From assembly GCF_025465275.1 (NCBI RefSeq), contig NZ_JAODNK010000195.1, forward strand, positions 1 to 42,790: DNA of 42,790 nucleotides. Reading direction: 5' to 3'. Below, piece after piece: positions 33,528-40,858 of the stretch. Each line of letters starts with the position of its first letter. The stretch's first letter is position 1. Under the pieces are notes generated by a model. It was not told the DNA's origin and searched no databases. It saw nothing but the letters and a program-made list of their open reading frames with translations. This stretch comes from Nocardia sp. Its GTDB lineage: Bacteria > Actinomycetota > Actinomycetes > Mycobacteriales > Mycobacteriaceae. The translations under genes were made by a program, and so were the position numbers.

Positions 33528-33760
33528 TCAGGAATCTATGACCACATCGACCGGTGACCTCTGAGCCACCTTCCACGCTGTGTCGATCGCGATCCACCGA
33601 GTTCCGGTACCCCGACCGCATTTTCGAGGCAGCCGACCAGCGCCTCTCTGACGGTGTCCTTGGACAGGAACCAGGCGTCCATGGTTCGGGCCACTGCGCT
33701 ACCCAGGGTTGTCTTGCCCGAGCCAGGTAGGCCGTTCACGAGTACGAGGAGTCGGTCCAT
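33528..33760 (-). pseudogene. Broken P-loop kinase (AAA_33/zeta-toxin-like)
   Basis: The frame opens at ATG 33760 with MDRLLVLVNGLPGSGKTTL, a perfect Walker A, then ARTMDAWFLSKDTVREAL as in small P-loop kinases. After about 50 residues the homologous reading moves to another frame (IDTAWKVAQRSPVDVVIDS) and meets a stop at 33528-33530. Here family members continue with ESWWF or similar for another 100 residues. One frameshift and a premature stop mark it as decayed. Intact relatives are unclassified kinases or toxin-like phosphotransferases. Confidence 0.72.
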
Positions 33761-33794
33761 CGAACGATCATGACCGACGCCGAACGCGGACGGG

Positions 33795-33845
33795 CCGAAC
33801 GCGCTATCTTGCCGCTGGTCGTGCTGTTCGAACCGGCCAGTGGCG
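33795..33845 (+). repeat. Island repeat, copy 4
   Basis: CCGAACGCGCTATCTTGCCG then TTCGAACCGGCCAGTGGCG. It lies between the diverging kinase pseudogene and the small gene at 33859. Confidence 0.6.
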
Positions 33846-33858
33846 CGAGAGGTTTTCG

Positions 33859-34155
33859 ATGGTTCATCCTGGGCCGGTGGATTCGGATCACCTGATCGAG
33901 ATCGACCTGTCGGATGACGAGCGCGATGTGCTGCGTTGCGGGCTGAGCGAGTGGGGCGGGCCAGCGCGGTGCAGTGACGCGCTCGCGGTGGCGATGGGCG
34001 TTCAGAGCCAGAAGCAGGGTCGGTCACGAGCGGCCGCAATGCGCGGTATCGGTGTCACCCTTCCCATCGATCTACCGCATCGAAGAGAATCCGCGGTCCT
34101 GTGGAGCCCGGACCGGTACCTGCTCGATGCCGCAGTCGACCGGCTCGACCGCTAG
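33859..34155 (+). CDS. Small hypothetical protein, possibly shortened
   Basis: A 98-residue frame from ATG 33859 (MVHPGPVDSDHLIEIDLSDD). The part ERDVLRCGLSEWGGPARCSD, then ALAVAMG, resembles the start of a conserved actinomycete hypothetical family, from memory. After about residue 55 the sequence becomes basic and unlike that family, so a frameshift or deletion is possible. There is no clear ribosome site. It is flanked by island repeat copies 4 and 5. No function can be given. Confidence 0.45.
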   Translation: MVHPGPVDSDHLIEIDLSDDERDVLRCGLSEWGGPARCSDALAVAMGVQSQKQGRSRAAAMRGIGVTLPIDLPHRRESAVLWSPDRYLLDAAVDRLDR

Positions 34156-34197
34156 CTGCCGTCCAGGACGAGACCGTCATAGTCGCGGAAACCCACA

Positions 34198-34271
34198 CCG
34201 AACACACTATTCTGCCGCATATCGCGCTGACCGATCCGGCCAGCGCGGAGCCCCGGAAGGGCAAGTGGCCG
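34198..34271 (+). repeat. Island repeat, copy 5 (fullest copy)
   Basis: CCGAACACACTATTCTGCCG, CGCGCTG, CCGGCCAGCGCGG, CCGGAAG and AAGTGGCCG in order over 74 bases. CGCGCTG and CAGCGCG form a perfect 7-bp stem with an 11-base loop. It aligns along most of its length with copy 2. Confidence 0.65.
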
Positions 34272-34326
34272 GTCCGACGACCGGCCAAACGCCTGCAGCA
34301 GCCGAATGGCATGAGCGCGTGGGCGG

Positions 34327-34695
34327 TCAGAATTCCAACTGGGCATCAAGTCGACCGATGATCGCGCGAAGGTCGCGCGCGCTGCGGGGTGACATTGCTG
34401 AGACCACGATGTCGAGCAGGTCGCGGGCCTCCACCGGACTGCCACAGCAGAAGTCGTGCACATCCCCGTACTCGTAGTAATGCCACAGCTCGCGGGCGGG
34501 ACGGCGAACGTGGTTCTTCCACAGGCGGACTGCATTGCCGACATCCCCTGGCCGCAGGTAGTTCCGGGTGCGCTCAAGGCGAGCGATCTCGGAACTCGCT
34601 GACGACGACAGTCCGTCGATAACGGAGGCGGCACCCTGGGATCGGGGCCTGAACGCAGCGGCGGCCCGGACCTCGCACGGGCGGTTACGCGGCAT
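34327..34695 (-). CDS. Conserved hypothetical protein
   Basis: A 122-residue protein (start ATG 34695 with AAAGG close upstream). It has a basic N-terminus, then an Arg/Leu-rich helical middle (ARLERTRNYLRPGDVGNAV), an aromatic-acidic core (LWHYYEYGDVHDF, CCGSPVEARDLLDIVV) and a helical end. From memory it resembles a hypothetical family of streptomycetes and nocardiae that has no known role. It is the only gene between island repeat copies 5 and 6. It appears intact. Confidence 0.6.
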   Translation of the reverse strand: MPRNRPCEVRAAAAFRPRSQGAASVIDGLSSSASSEIARLERTRNYLRPGDVGNAVRLWKNHVRRPARELWHYYEYGDVHDFCCGSPVEARDLLDIVVSAMSPRSARDLRAIIGRLDAQLEF

Positions 34696-34747
34696 GGGCC
34701 TTTCGGCTGGAGATCATGTCGAACATGATGCCACGATACGAACCCTG

Positions 34748-34795
34748 GCGAACACACTTTAGCCGCGTAGCGCGCGGTTCGAAACGGCCACGGCC
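34748..34795 (+). repeat. Island repeat, copy 6
   Basis: GCGAACACACTTTAGCCGCG, GCGCGCGGTTCGAAACGGCC. It is shortened by two to three bases in the first box. It lies between two minus-strand genes. Confidence 0.55.
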
Positions 34796-34847
34796 TAGCG
34801 GCCGGCGGGCCAGATGCGTTGTGGCTCATCATGTCCGGTCTTGCCGA

Positions 34848-35268
34848 TTATGTCGTGGGTCCGCCGACTCTGTATCCGTCGAACAGTCGCCCACCGAACT
34901 GATCGAGAATCTCGGTGACTGCATCGACCATCGGTTCGATCGCCTCAGCCGCGACCGATTCCACCGCGCCCGCTAGCACCTGCGCGTAGTCGGTTCCCGC
35001 GCTTCGATCGAAGGTGTCCAGCTCGCGGTGCAGCCATTTGCCGCTGCCCGTCCACTGCCTGTTCCCGGTAAGCAGCAAATCCGCCGCTGCTTGCCACAAC
35101 GTGACCGCTACCATCAGCCGCTCGGCAGGATCCTTCGATCCGATGAGGTGTCGAGCAGATCGGTGGTGCGATAGCGAGCGGCTCGTAATTTCCTAGCCAT
35201 GCCGCCCGCGCCTGTGGGAAGTCGCGCCGCACCAGTTGTCGTGCGACATCAACCACGTCGGTCGTCAT
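34848..35268 (-). pseudogene. Internally deleted nucleotidyltransferase-domain gene
   Basis: The frame begins at ATG 35268 with MTTDVVDVARQLVRRDFPQARAAWLG, which is how small actinomycete nucleotidyltransferases begin. The expected continuation, the catalytic GSxxxGxxxxxSDxD segment, is absent. The sequence jumps to RYRTTDLLDT, then shifts frame to LIGSKDPAERLMVAVTLWQ and runs to the normal C-terminus (WLHRELD, then GGRLFDGYRVGG). So roughly 100-130 catalytic residues are deleted and one frameshift follows. It cannot make an active enzyme. It is the only gene between repeat copies 6 and 7. Confidence 0.68.
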
Positions 35269-35350
35269 CACGCCAGTCTGGCATCGAACCGGTCCCGGCG
35301 AGACGCCGGAAACGGCGCAGGCGCCGCGAAGGTGAGCCAGGCCAGTTCCG

Positions 35351-35406
35351 GCGAACGCACCATATTGCCGATTTCAGCACGCCGTACCAGGCGGCCCTGG
35401 TACGGC
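35351..35406 (+). repeat. Island repeat, copy 7, merging into a terminator hairpin
   Basis: GCGAACGCACCATATTGCCG, followed directly by the hairpin at 35381-35406. It lies six bases beyond the stop of the minus-strand efflux pump. Confidence 0.55.
35381..35406 (-). terminator. Hairpin after the efflux-pump gene
   Basis: GCCGTACCAGG (35381-35391) pairs perfectly with CCTGGTACGGC (35396-35406) around a 4-base loop. It is an 11-bp stem starting six bases after the MFS stop codon. No T-run follows. Confidence 0.7.
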
Positions 35407-35411
35407 CGATT

Positions 35412-36908
35412 TCACTTACCGGTGGACTCCTCGATCTGGTCGTCCGCGCGCTGGGGCAGGAAGAACATCAATGCCCACATCACAATCAACGTGCCACCGA
35501 CCCACCACAGCACGCCCGTGAACGCGTCACGGTTGAGCGTCCCGTCGGATGAGCCGCCGGTGACGGCGAAGAACACCAGACCGTTCAACGCGATACCGAG
35601 CGCGTAGCCCAACTGCAGGGCAGTGTTGAACAGGCCGGAGGCCGAACCGGCGCGTTCATGTGGAACCTTCGCCAGAGTCAGGTCCGCGATCGGTCCGCTG
35701 ATCATGCCGAGTCCGAACCCGAGCAACAGGACCGGGACAGTCATCGCGAGCAAGGTCGGATCCTTGTGCCCGTTGCTGATCTGGAGCCCGTAGGCCGTCA
35801 TCGCAGCGAGGGTGATCAGGGTTCCGGTCTGAGGCAGTCGACGCGCGAAACGTCCCGCGGTCTTCGTCGCGAGCATCGCACCGACGAACTCGCCGACCGC
35901 GAGCAGCACGAAGGCCAGTCCAGCCATCAGCGCGCTCATGCCGAGACCACGCTGCAGGTACAGCGTCCAGGTCATGAAGAACAATCCGACCAGCAGACCC
36001 ATCATCAGCTGCGCGGACAGACCACCGGAGAACTGCTTGACTTTGAACAGCGACAACTCCACCAGCGGGGCCTTATCGGCGCGGCGCTGCTGATGGCGCA
36101 AGAAGACACCGAGCATGAGCAGACCACCGGCGAGCATGACGAAACACCACAACGGCCAGCCGTGGGCGTGCCCCTCGGTGAGCGGGAAAACGATCAGCAC
36201 CATCGCGATCGCGGACAGCCCCACACCGACAAGGTCGAGCCGGTCGGCCTTGGCCGCGGTCGACTCGGTGATGAACTTGCGTCCGAGGATGATCACGGCG
36301 AGCCCGACGGGCACGTTGATCAAGAAGATCGGCCGCCACGACAGCCCGAACAGGTCGGCTTCGGTGAGCGCGCCGCCCAGCACCGGGCCCACGACGCTGC
36401 CCATCGCCAACACCGCTCCGAAGAGGCCGAAAGCCCTGCTGCGATTCTCCCCGGCGAAAGTGACATGCAAGGTCGCCAGAACCTGCGGCATCATCACCGC
36501 GGCGGCACCGCCTTGGAGCACGCGCGCGGCGATCAGCATGCCGGGATCGGCCGCGAGCCCGCACAACAGCGAGGCCAGGGTGAATCCGATAGTGCCCAGC
36601 AGGAACACCTTGCGCCGGCCGTAGATGTCGCCGAGCCTGCCGCCAGTGATCAGCGCGAGAGCGAAGGTCAGTGCGTAGCCCGCGGTCACCCACTGCACCG
36701 CGGCCGGTCCAGCACCGAGGGACTGTTGCAATGTCGGGATAGCGGTCAGGACGACCGAATCGTCGACGATGTTCATGAGCTCGCCGGTCAGAAGGACCGC
36801 CAGGGCGATCCTAGCGGTCGTTGTCATCGCTGACGACGCGCCGGACGAAGTAGGGGTAGAAAGCTCGGGGATGTGCTCGGGCTCGTTGTCGAGCGTGGAA
36901 GAGCTCAC
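35412..36908 (-). CDS. MFS drug efflux transporter, DHA2 (14-helix) type
   Basis: A 498-residue transporter. GTG 36908 (VSSSTLDNEPEH) has AGGAG seven bases upstream, so longer frames are rejected. About 14 hydrophobic segments follow a 35-residue polar lead. The motif-A loop is GGRLGDIYGRRKV. The first helix region has NIVDDSVVLTAIPTLQQSL (motif D1 variant), and motif C is AMGSVVGPVLGGALTE. Sequence and length fit proton-driven multidrug exporters of the EmrB/QacA group. No regulator is adjacent. The 700-bp upstream space may hold its promoter. Confidence 0.93.
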   Translation of the reverse strand: MSSSTLDNEPEHIPELSTPTSSGASSAMTTTARIALAVLLTGELMNIVDDSVVLTAIPTLQQSLGAGPAAVQWVTAGYALTFALALITGGRLGDIYGRRKVFLLGTIGFTLASLLCGLAADPGMLIAARVLQGGAAAVMMPQVLATLHVTFAGENRSRAFGLFGAVLAMGSVVGPVLGGALTEADLFGLSWRPIFLINVPVGLAVIILGRKFITESTAAKADRLDLVGVGLSAIAMVLIVFPLTEGHAHGWPLWCFVMLAGGLLMLGVFLRHQQRRADKAPLVELSLFKVKQFSGGLSAQLMMGLLVGLFFMTWTLYLQRGLGMSALMAGLAFVLLAVGEFVGAMLATKTAGRFARRLPQTGTLITLAAMTAYGLQISNGHKDPTLLAMTVPVLLLGFGLGMISGPIADLTLAKVPHERAGSASGLFNTALQLGYALGIALNGLVFFAVTGGSSDGTLNRDAFTGVLWWVGGTLIVMWALMFFLPQRADDQIEESTGK

Positions 36909-37615
36909 GGTGGGACTCCTGTTCCAGGAATCGGGGAGCTCACCGTCGACCAGGGCAAGAAAACTCCAGACCCAGGGCAGACAGCAGAGCTGCACCCGGG
37001 AAATAGCGGAAAAAGAATGGGTGGTGACGCAACTCAGGCCAGCGCGACGTCCGCCCCGCACACGTCCGAACGATCAGGACATGGGGGAACTCGGACGGCT
37101 ACATGGCCTGGGATATAAGTCACCACCTCCAATCCACTTCAGAAAAAAGTCCACTCCTGCCTCCACAGGAAAACATGCGGGGCAAGACCCACTCACCATA
37201 CGACAACCCGTGGATCCCCCTACACCGGACCTGCGGTGCCCTCCGCGAGATCACGCAGCCAGCGCGTTTTGTGGCTCCAGGCCTCGTCGCAACAACTATC
37301 CGCTCATGCCGCGACCCGGGCGTTGGGCCAGGCCGCGGGTCGGCCGACACGCTCGCAGTGGTGTCACCGATCGACTGCAGGTTGACCGTATGGGGTGCTG
37401 GTGTCGATCACGTGCCGCTCGACCGCTGTTCGGTGTGGTCGGCGGCACCCGCCCGGACTCGACCCCTGCCCAAGAATTCGCCAAAGATTCGAGTCGATTC
37501 TGAGGGTTGCGCGTGCGAACCTGCTGGGTGCATGGGGCATTTCGTGCGTTTTTACTCGACCCCATAAGCGCACTGTGCCCGCAATCATTGGCCTGGCCGG
37601 TGCTTTTTCGGGCCT
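36909..37615. other. Gene-free stretch upstream of the efflux pump
   Basis: About 700 bp without a recognisable gene on either strand. It contains the ribosome site of the pump, island repeat copy 8 (37296-37345), and a right end that may hold the decayed 5' half of a tRNA (ATTGGC near 37587). Confidence 0.5.
37296..37345 (+). repeat. Island repeat, copy 8
   Basis: CTCATGCCGCGACCCGGGCG followed by TTGGGCCAGGCCGCGGGTCGG. It shares the CATGCCGCG...GCGTTG box with copies 1 and 2. Confidence 0.5.
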
Positions 37616-37656
37616 TGTTAACGGCGGGTTGTTGGTTCGAGTCCATCTGGGGGAGC
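37616..37656 (+). other. Right attachment-like site (attR): partial tRNA-Asn 3' half
   Basis: 37627-37656 is identical to the last 30 bases of the tRNA-Asn region (28265-28294). Before it, TGTTAA and CGGC resemble the anticodon loop and stem with a deletion. The 5' half of a tRNA is not recognisable. It is followed by a hairpin related to the tRNA terminator, as expected for the original chromosomal 3' end. Confidence 0.7.
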
Positions 37657-37661
37657 CGATT

Positions 37662-37702
37662 CGGCCCCTGACCAGCGTGAGAAATCACCCGGTCAGGGGC
37701 CG
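37662..37702 (+). terminator. Hairpin after the duplicated tRNA end
   Basis: CGGCCCCTGACC (37662-37673) and GGTCAGGGGCCG (37691-37702) form a perfect 12-bp stem with a 17-base loop, followed by ATTCGTTTTCG. The core GCCCCTGACC is shared with the terminator at 28301-28333. Confidence 0.8.
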
Positions 37703-37778
37703 ATTCGTTTTCGAGCGCGACGGCCTCGATTAAGTCTCATAAAAAGGCGAGACGCGTCCGTGGTCGCCATGGGTTCGG

Positions 37779-39212
37779 TCAGGTTGCTGGGACCCAGTTG
37801 CCGTGAAAGCCGGCGGGGACTCGGTGGGGGAGTTTGATGCTTGCGACGGTTTCCAATGTTTCGGCGTCGAGGATCGCCAGCTCGCTGGTGTCGGTGGGGG
37901 CGTCGTAGACGAAGCCCATCAGGACGCCCTCGTCCTCGGCGGCATCGGGGGTGGACGGCTCGAAGACGAACTCGGCCAAGCTCTTTCCGGTGCCGAAGGA
38001 GCGGGCGGTGGTGGTTCCCTTGGCCAGGTCGTGTTTGTACAGCATCGAATCGCCGCTCACGCCGGGTCCTACGGCGGGCACGTACCCGTAGCGGTGCTGT
38101 TTGCCTATGCGGCGCTCGTCGATGCGCGGGAACTCCTGGGCGCGGTCGTCGAAGCGGGACTGGCGGACCTTGCCCGCGAGCAGGTCGACCTCCCAGCGGT
38201 CCAGGGTGGGTGCGCCGTCGTCGGGGCCGAATCGGTTGGTGTCGAACATCTTCGGATACCGCACCACGTCGAGCACGATGGTGTCGCCGTCTTCGTAGGC
38301 ATTCATGGGATGGAAGACGTAGCAGGGTTCGATGTCGAACCAGCGCACCGATGAGCCCGATCCGGTGCGCGGTAGGACGCCGATGCGCGCGGGGTGTTTC
38401 GGATTCCAGCCGTAGGGCAGGCGACGGTCTCGCGGTGGTGTCGGTTGCCGTGGCGGGGGACTGGGGATCGGTACCCGCCCGATCAGTGCCGACAGCAGCA
38501 ATCGCGCGGGGAGTCGCAGCCCGCGGGGCACCGTCATTTCGGCGGCCTGGCGTGCATCGAAGGTGACCGGCAGATCGTAGAGCACGACATATTTTTCGGT
38601 GAGCGAGAAGTCGTGCATCATCGGTGCTCCGCCGACCTCGATGTCGACGCTGTGGCGGGTGCGGCCGTCCGTGCCGATCACCGAGTACTGCACCTTGTTG
38701 CCGCGCAGGAACGAATACGACACCGCGTGCAGCTCACCGGTGTCCGGGTCCCGCTTGGGGTGCGCGGCATATCCACCACCCACCGTGCCGCCGAAATCGC
38801 AGACGCCGATGGTGTCGAGCTCATCGGACAGCTCGAAATTAGTCAGGCCCGCTTCGACGAGTGCGAAAGTTCTTCCGGCATGGCCGATTACGTTGGTATT
38901 CGCACCGATTCCCGACCCGGCGTGCTGATCGAACAGTGGCTGCTCGCCGAGCGCGACCGAGGTCTGCGGCCCGCGCACCCAGCGATTGCGATACCACTCG
39001 GCCCGGCCGTCGCGGATGCGGATGCCGTGCACCATGCCGTCGCCGCCGAACCAGTGGTAGAGCTGCGGGTCGATCTCACCGATGGGATTGGGGCCGTTGC
39101 GTAGGTAGCGGCCGTCGAGATGAGGTGGAATGACGCCGGTGACCGGTAGGTCGGTCAGGGTGTACTCGTGCTCGATCGGGGCGAAGCCGCCCTCGAGATA
39201 TCGATTTTCCAT
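37779..39212 (-). CDS. Carotenoid oxygenase (RPE65/CCD family)
   Basis: A 477-residue enzyme with the seven-bladed propeller motifs of carotenoid and stilbene cleavage dioxygenases. RYLRNGPNP and HWFGGDGMVHG lie near the N-terminus. The four iron-binding His are expected in AAHPKRDPDTGE, MMHDFSLT, FHPMNAYEDGD and the final GFHGNWVP, all present. Family members split a carbon double bond with O2, often in apocarotenoids or lignin stilbenes. It diverges from a TetR regulator, and two palindromes overlap the gap. It starts at ATG 39212 and has no signal peptide. It lies just outside the island's right end. Confidence 0.95.
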   Translation of the reverse strand: MENRYLEGGFAPIEHEYTLTDLPVTGVIPPHLDGRYLRNGPNPIGEIDPQLYHWFGGDGMVHGIRIRDGRAEWYRNRWVRGPQTSVALGEQPLFDQHAGSGIGANTNVIGHAGRTFALVEAGLTNFELSDELDTIGVCDFGGTVGGGYAAHPKRDPDTGELHAVSYSFLRGNKVQYSVIGTDGRTRHSVDIEVGGAPMMHDFSLTEKYVVLYDLPVTFDARQAAEMTVPRGLRLPARLLLSALIGRVPIPSPPPRQPTPPRDRRLPYGWNPKHPARIGVLPRTGSGSSVRWFDIEPCYVFHPMNAYEDGDTIVLDVVRYPKMFDTNRFGPDDGAPTLDRWEVDLLAGKVRQSRFDDRAQEFPRIDERRIGKQHRYGYVPAVGPGVSGDSMLYKHDLAKGTTTARSFGTGKSLAEFVFEPSTPDAAEDEGVLMGFVYDAPTDTSELAILDAETLETVASIKLPHRVPAGFHGNWVPAT

Positions 39213-39231
39213 AGCTGGCCCCCAGAGGGAA

Positions 39232-39267
39232 ATAACAGTGTTATGTAGTCTAGGATAACGCTGTTAT
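39232..39267. promoter_or_regulatory. Twin TetR-type operators between the oxygenase and regulator genes
   Basis: ATAACAGTGTTAT (39232-39244, 6-bp arms around G) and ATAACGCTGTTAT (39255-39267, 5-bp arms) are near-identical palindromes with centres 23 bp apart. They lie in the 70-bp divergent gap. They fit binding by the adjacent TetR regulator, with repression of both genes. Confidence 0.8.
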
Positions 39268-39282
39268 GGAGGTGTTTCAACA

Positions 39283-39975
39283 GTGAGTTCCCAGACCGGC
39301 TCACCGAATCCGCGCCGCGGCGCGGCCCTGCGGGCGGAGCTGATCGAGGCCGGGATCCGGTTGCTCGAACAGGACGGACCGGAGGCCTTGCAGACGCGGC
39401 GGGTGGTGGCCGCCGTCGGGACCTCGACCATGGCGGTCTACACCCACTTCGGCGGAATGACCGGACTGCTGGGTGCCGTTGTGGCCGAAGCCTTCTCACG
39501 CTTCGGCGCCGCACTGGCCACCGTCGCGGCGACGGACGACCCGGTGGCCGACTTCCTCGTCATGGGCGCCGCGTATCGCGGCTACGCACTGGCCAATCCG
39601 CAGCGCTACCGGCTCATGTTCGGGCTCACCGCACCGCATACCGAACAATCACCGCCGATCTGCGACTTCACCGCCGACAGCCCCGTCGACGCGGTCGGCG
39701 CGGAGACATTCGAGCAGCTGGTCGGCGTGGTCGAGCGAATGATCGCCGGCGAACACTTGCGAGCGGATCCGCCGCGCCAGGTGGCGGCCCGCCTGTGGGC
39801 GCTCATCCACGGCGCGGTCCTGCTGGAGATGACCGGCAACCTCGGACCCGAAGGACACAGTCAGACAACAGTTCTCCTGCCCGCGACCATCGACCTCCTG
39901 GTGGGCATGGGCGCGGCCCGAGAGCATGTGGAGCAGTCGGCACTGAGCGCCCGGCGAACAATCTCGCAGCAGTGA
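39283..39975 (+). CDS. TetR/AcrR-family transcriptional regulator
   Basis: A 230-residue repressor from GTG 39283 with GGAGG about ten bases upstream. The N-terminal helix-turn-helix is seen in LRAELIEAGIRLLEQDG, TRRVVAAVGTSTMAVYTHFG and MTGLLGAV. The C-terminal domain resembles the TetR_C group with RYRLMFG and ARLWALIHGAVLLEM. It diverges from the carotenoid oxygenase gene and probably represses it and itself via the twin palindromes. The inducer is likely a substrate or product of the oxygenase (inference). Confidence 0.93.
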   Translation: MSSQTGSPNPRRGAALRAELIEAGIRLLEQDGPEALQTRRVVAAVGTSTMAVYTHFGGMTGLLGAVVAEAFSRFGAALATVAATDDPVADFLVMGAAYRGYALANPQRYRLMFGLTAPHTEQSPPICDFTADSPVDAVGAETFEQLVGVVERMIAGEHLRADPPRQVAARLWALIHGAVLLEMTGNLGPEGHSQTTVLLPATIDLLVGMGAAREHVEQSALSARRTISQQ

Positions 39976-40012
39976 GCATTCGGTGTGAGCTCAGCCGAGC
40001 AAGGACCGACTT

Positions 40013-40028
40013 GTTCATTCAGATGAAC
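40013..40028. other. Inverted repeat upstream of the lipase gene
   Basis: GTTCAT and ATGAAC form a perfect 6-bp inverted repeat around TCAG, about 70 bp before the lipase start and after the TetR stop. It might be a regulator site or a weak hairpin. Confidence 0.35.
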
Positions 40029-40098
40029 TGGGGGCAGGTCGGCGCGGAGTGCGGCTGCTAACTTCGGAGGTGGTCGGGGCTTACCTGGAAGTGGGTTG

Positions 40099-40821
40099 AT
40101 GTACTCCCTTGCGCGGATCACGCGATCGGTTGTTGTAATGCTTTGTGTAGCAATGGGACTGGTTGCTGGACATACAACTGCTACGGCGGGTGGGGATTCC
40201 CGGAATCCGGTGCTGTTGATAGGCGGGATCTATGCCGATCAGTCGAGGCTGGAAACCCTGCGGGCATGGCTTGGTTCGCGTGGTTACTCCGCCTATTCGA
40301 TGGTGCTGCTCGGGAATCCCACTGGGACAGCCGCGATTTCGGATTCGGCGCAGGTACTGGCCGATAAGGTCGCCGATATCCGGCAGCAGACCGGTGCGCG
40401 GCGGGTGGATCTGGTCGGTCACTCCATGGGCGGTCTCGCACAACGTGATTACGTGAAGTTTCTCGGCGGACTCGATTCGGTGGGGACCTATGTCGACTAC
40501 GGCACGCCTGAACAAGGTGACGATCTCGGATCGGTCTGCGCCACGGTGTCTCCGGGCTGCCGGGATCTGGTCCCGGGTTCCCCGTTCCTGACTCGGCTCA
40601 ATGCGGATCCCGCGGTGCCGCCGGGCCTGACCGCCTATCACTTCTTCTCCGAAAGCGCGGGGGCGGAAAAGAATCCGTTGCCGGGTGCGACTAATGCCAG
40701 CATCCAGTCGTTCTGCCCCGGCCGGACGGTCTCCCACGGTGAGGAGCCCATCGACGGCGCACTGCAGGAGCTGATCGACTCCGCGCTCCGGGGCGCGCCG
40801 CTCGCGACCGGCTGCCCGTAG
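40099..40821 (+). CDS. Secreted lipase/esterase (EstA-like, lipase class 2)
   Basis: A 240-residue protein with a signal peptide (SLARITRSVVVMLCVAMGLV, cleavage likely after ATA near residue 30). The nucleophile motif is LVGHSMGG, preceded by the oxyanion loop VLLIGGIYAD. The catalytic His is probably in GRTVSHGEEP near the C-terminus. Four Cys in the mature part (VCATVSPGCRD; FCPG; TGCP) could form two disulfides. It is an exported hydrolase. ATG 40099 is preferred to TTG 40096, with GGAAG upstream. The next gene begins 37 bases after its stop. Confidence 0.9.
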   Translation: MYSLARITRSVVVMLCVAMGLVAGHTTATAGGDSRNPVLLIGGIYADQSRLETLRAWLGSRGYSAYSMVLLGNPTGTAAISDSAQVLADKVADIRQQTGARRVDLVGHSMGGLAQRDYVKFLGGLDSVGTYVDYGTPEQGDDLGSVCATVSPGCRDLVPGSPFLTRLNADPAVPPGLTAYHFFSESAGAEKNPLPGATNASIQSFCPGRTVSHGEEPIDGALQELIDSALRGAPLATGCP

Positions 40822-40858
40822 CAGGCGCCGGAAGGCCCGACGTAGGCTCGGGACCACT

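Larger units (their letters stand above)
28295..37656. mobile_element. Probable genomic island in tRNA-Asn, about 9.4 kb, integrase absent
   Basis: The segment lies between tRNA-Asn and a partial duplicate of its 3' half. Its content is accessory: GntR/PEBP/SDR, small membrane protein, SDR/MerR, broken kinase and nucleotidyltransferase genes, small hypotheticals and an efflux pump. Intergenic spaces are long and decayed, and by eye richer in A and T than the flanking core. No integrase, excisionase or relaxase could be found, so it is either a remnant or was mobilised in trans. The alternative is a degenerate second tRNA-Asn gene at the right end. Confidence 0.6.

Noticed and set aside
35658..36833. 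Plus-strand open frame of 391 codons opposite the MFS transporter
   Set aside because: Gln/Arg/His-rich antisense of hydrophobic codons; no motif.
31345..37345. Island repeats considered as integron attC sites
   Set aside because: The RYYYAAC/GTTRRRY end boxes of attC are not consistently present and no integron integrase is seen; only the layout is reminiscent.
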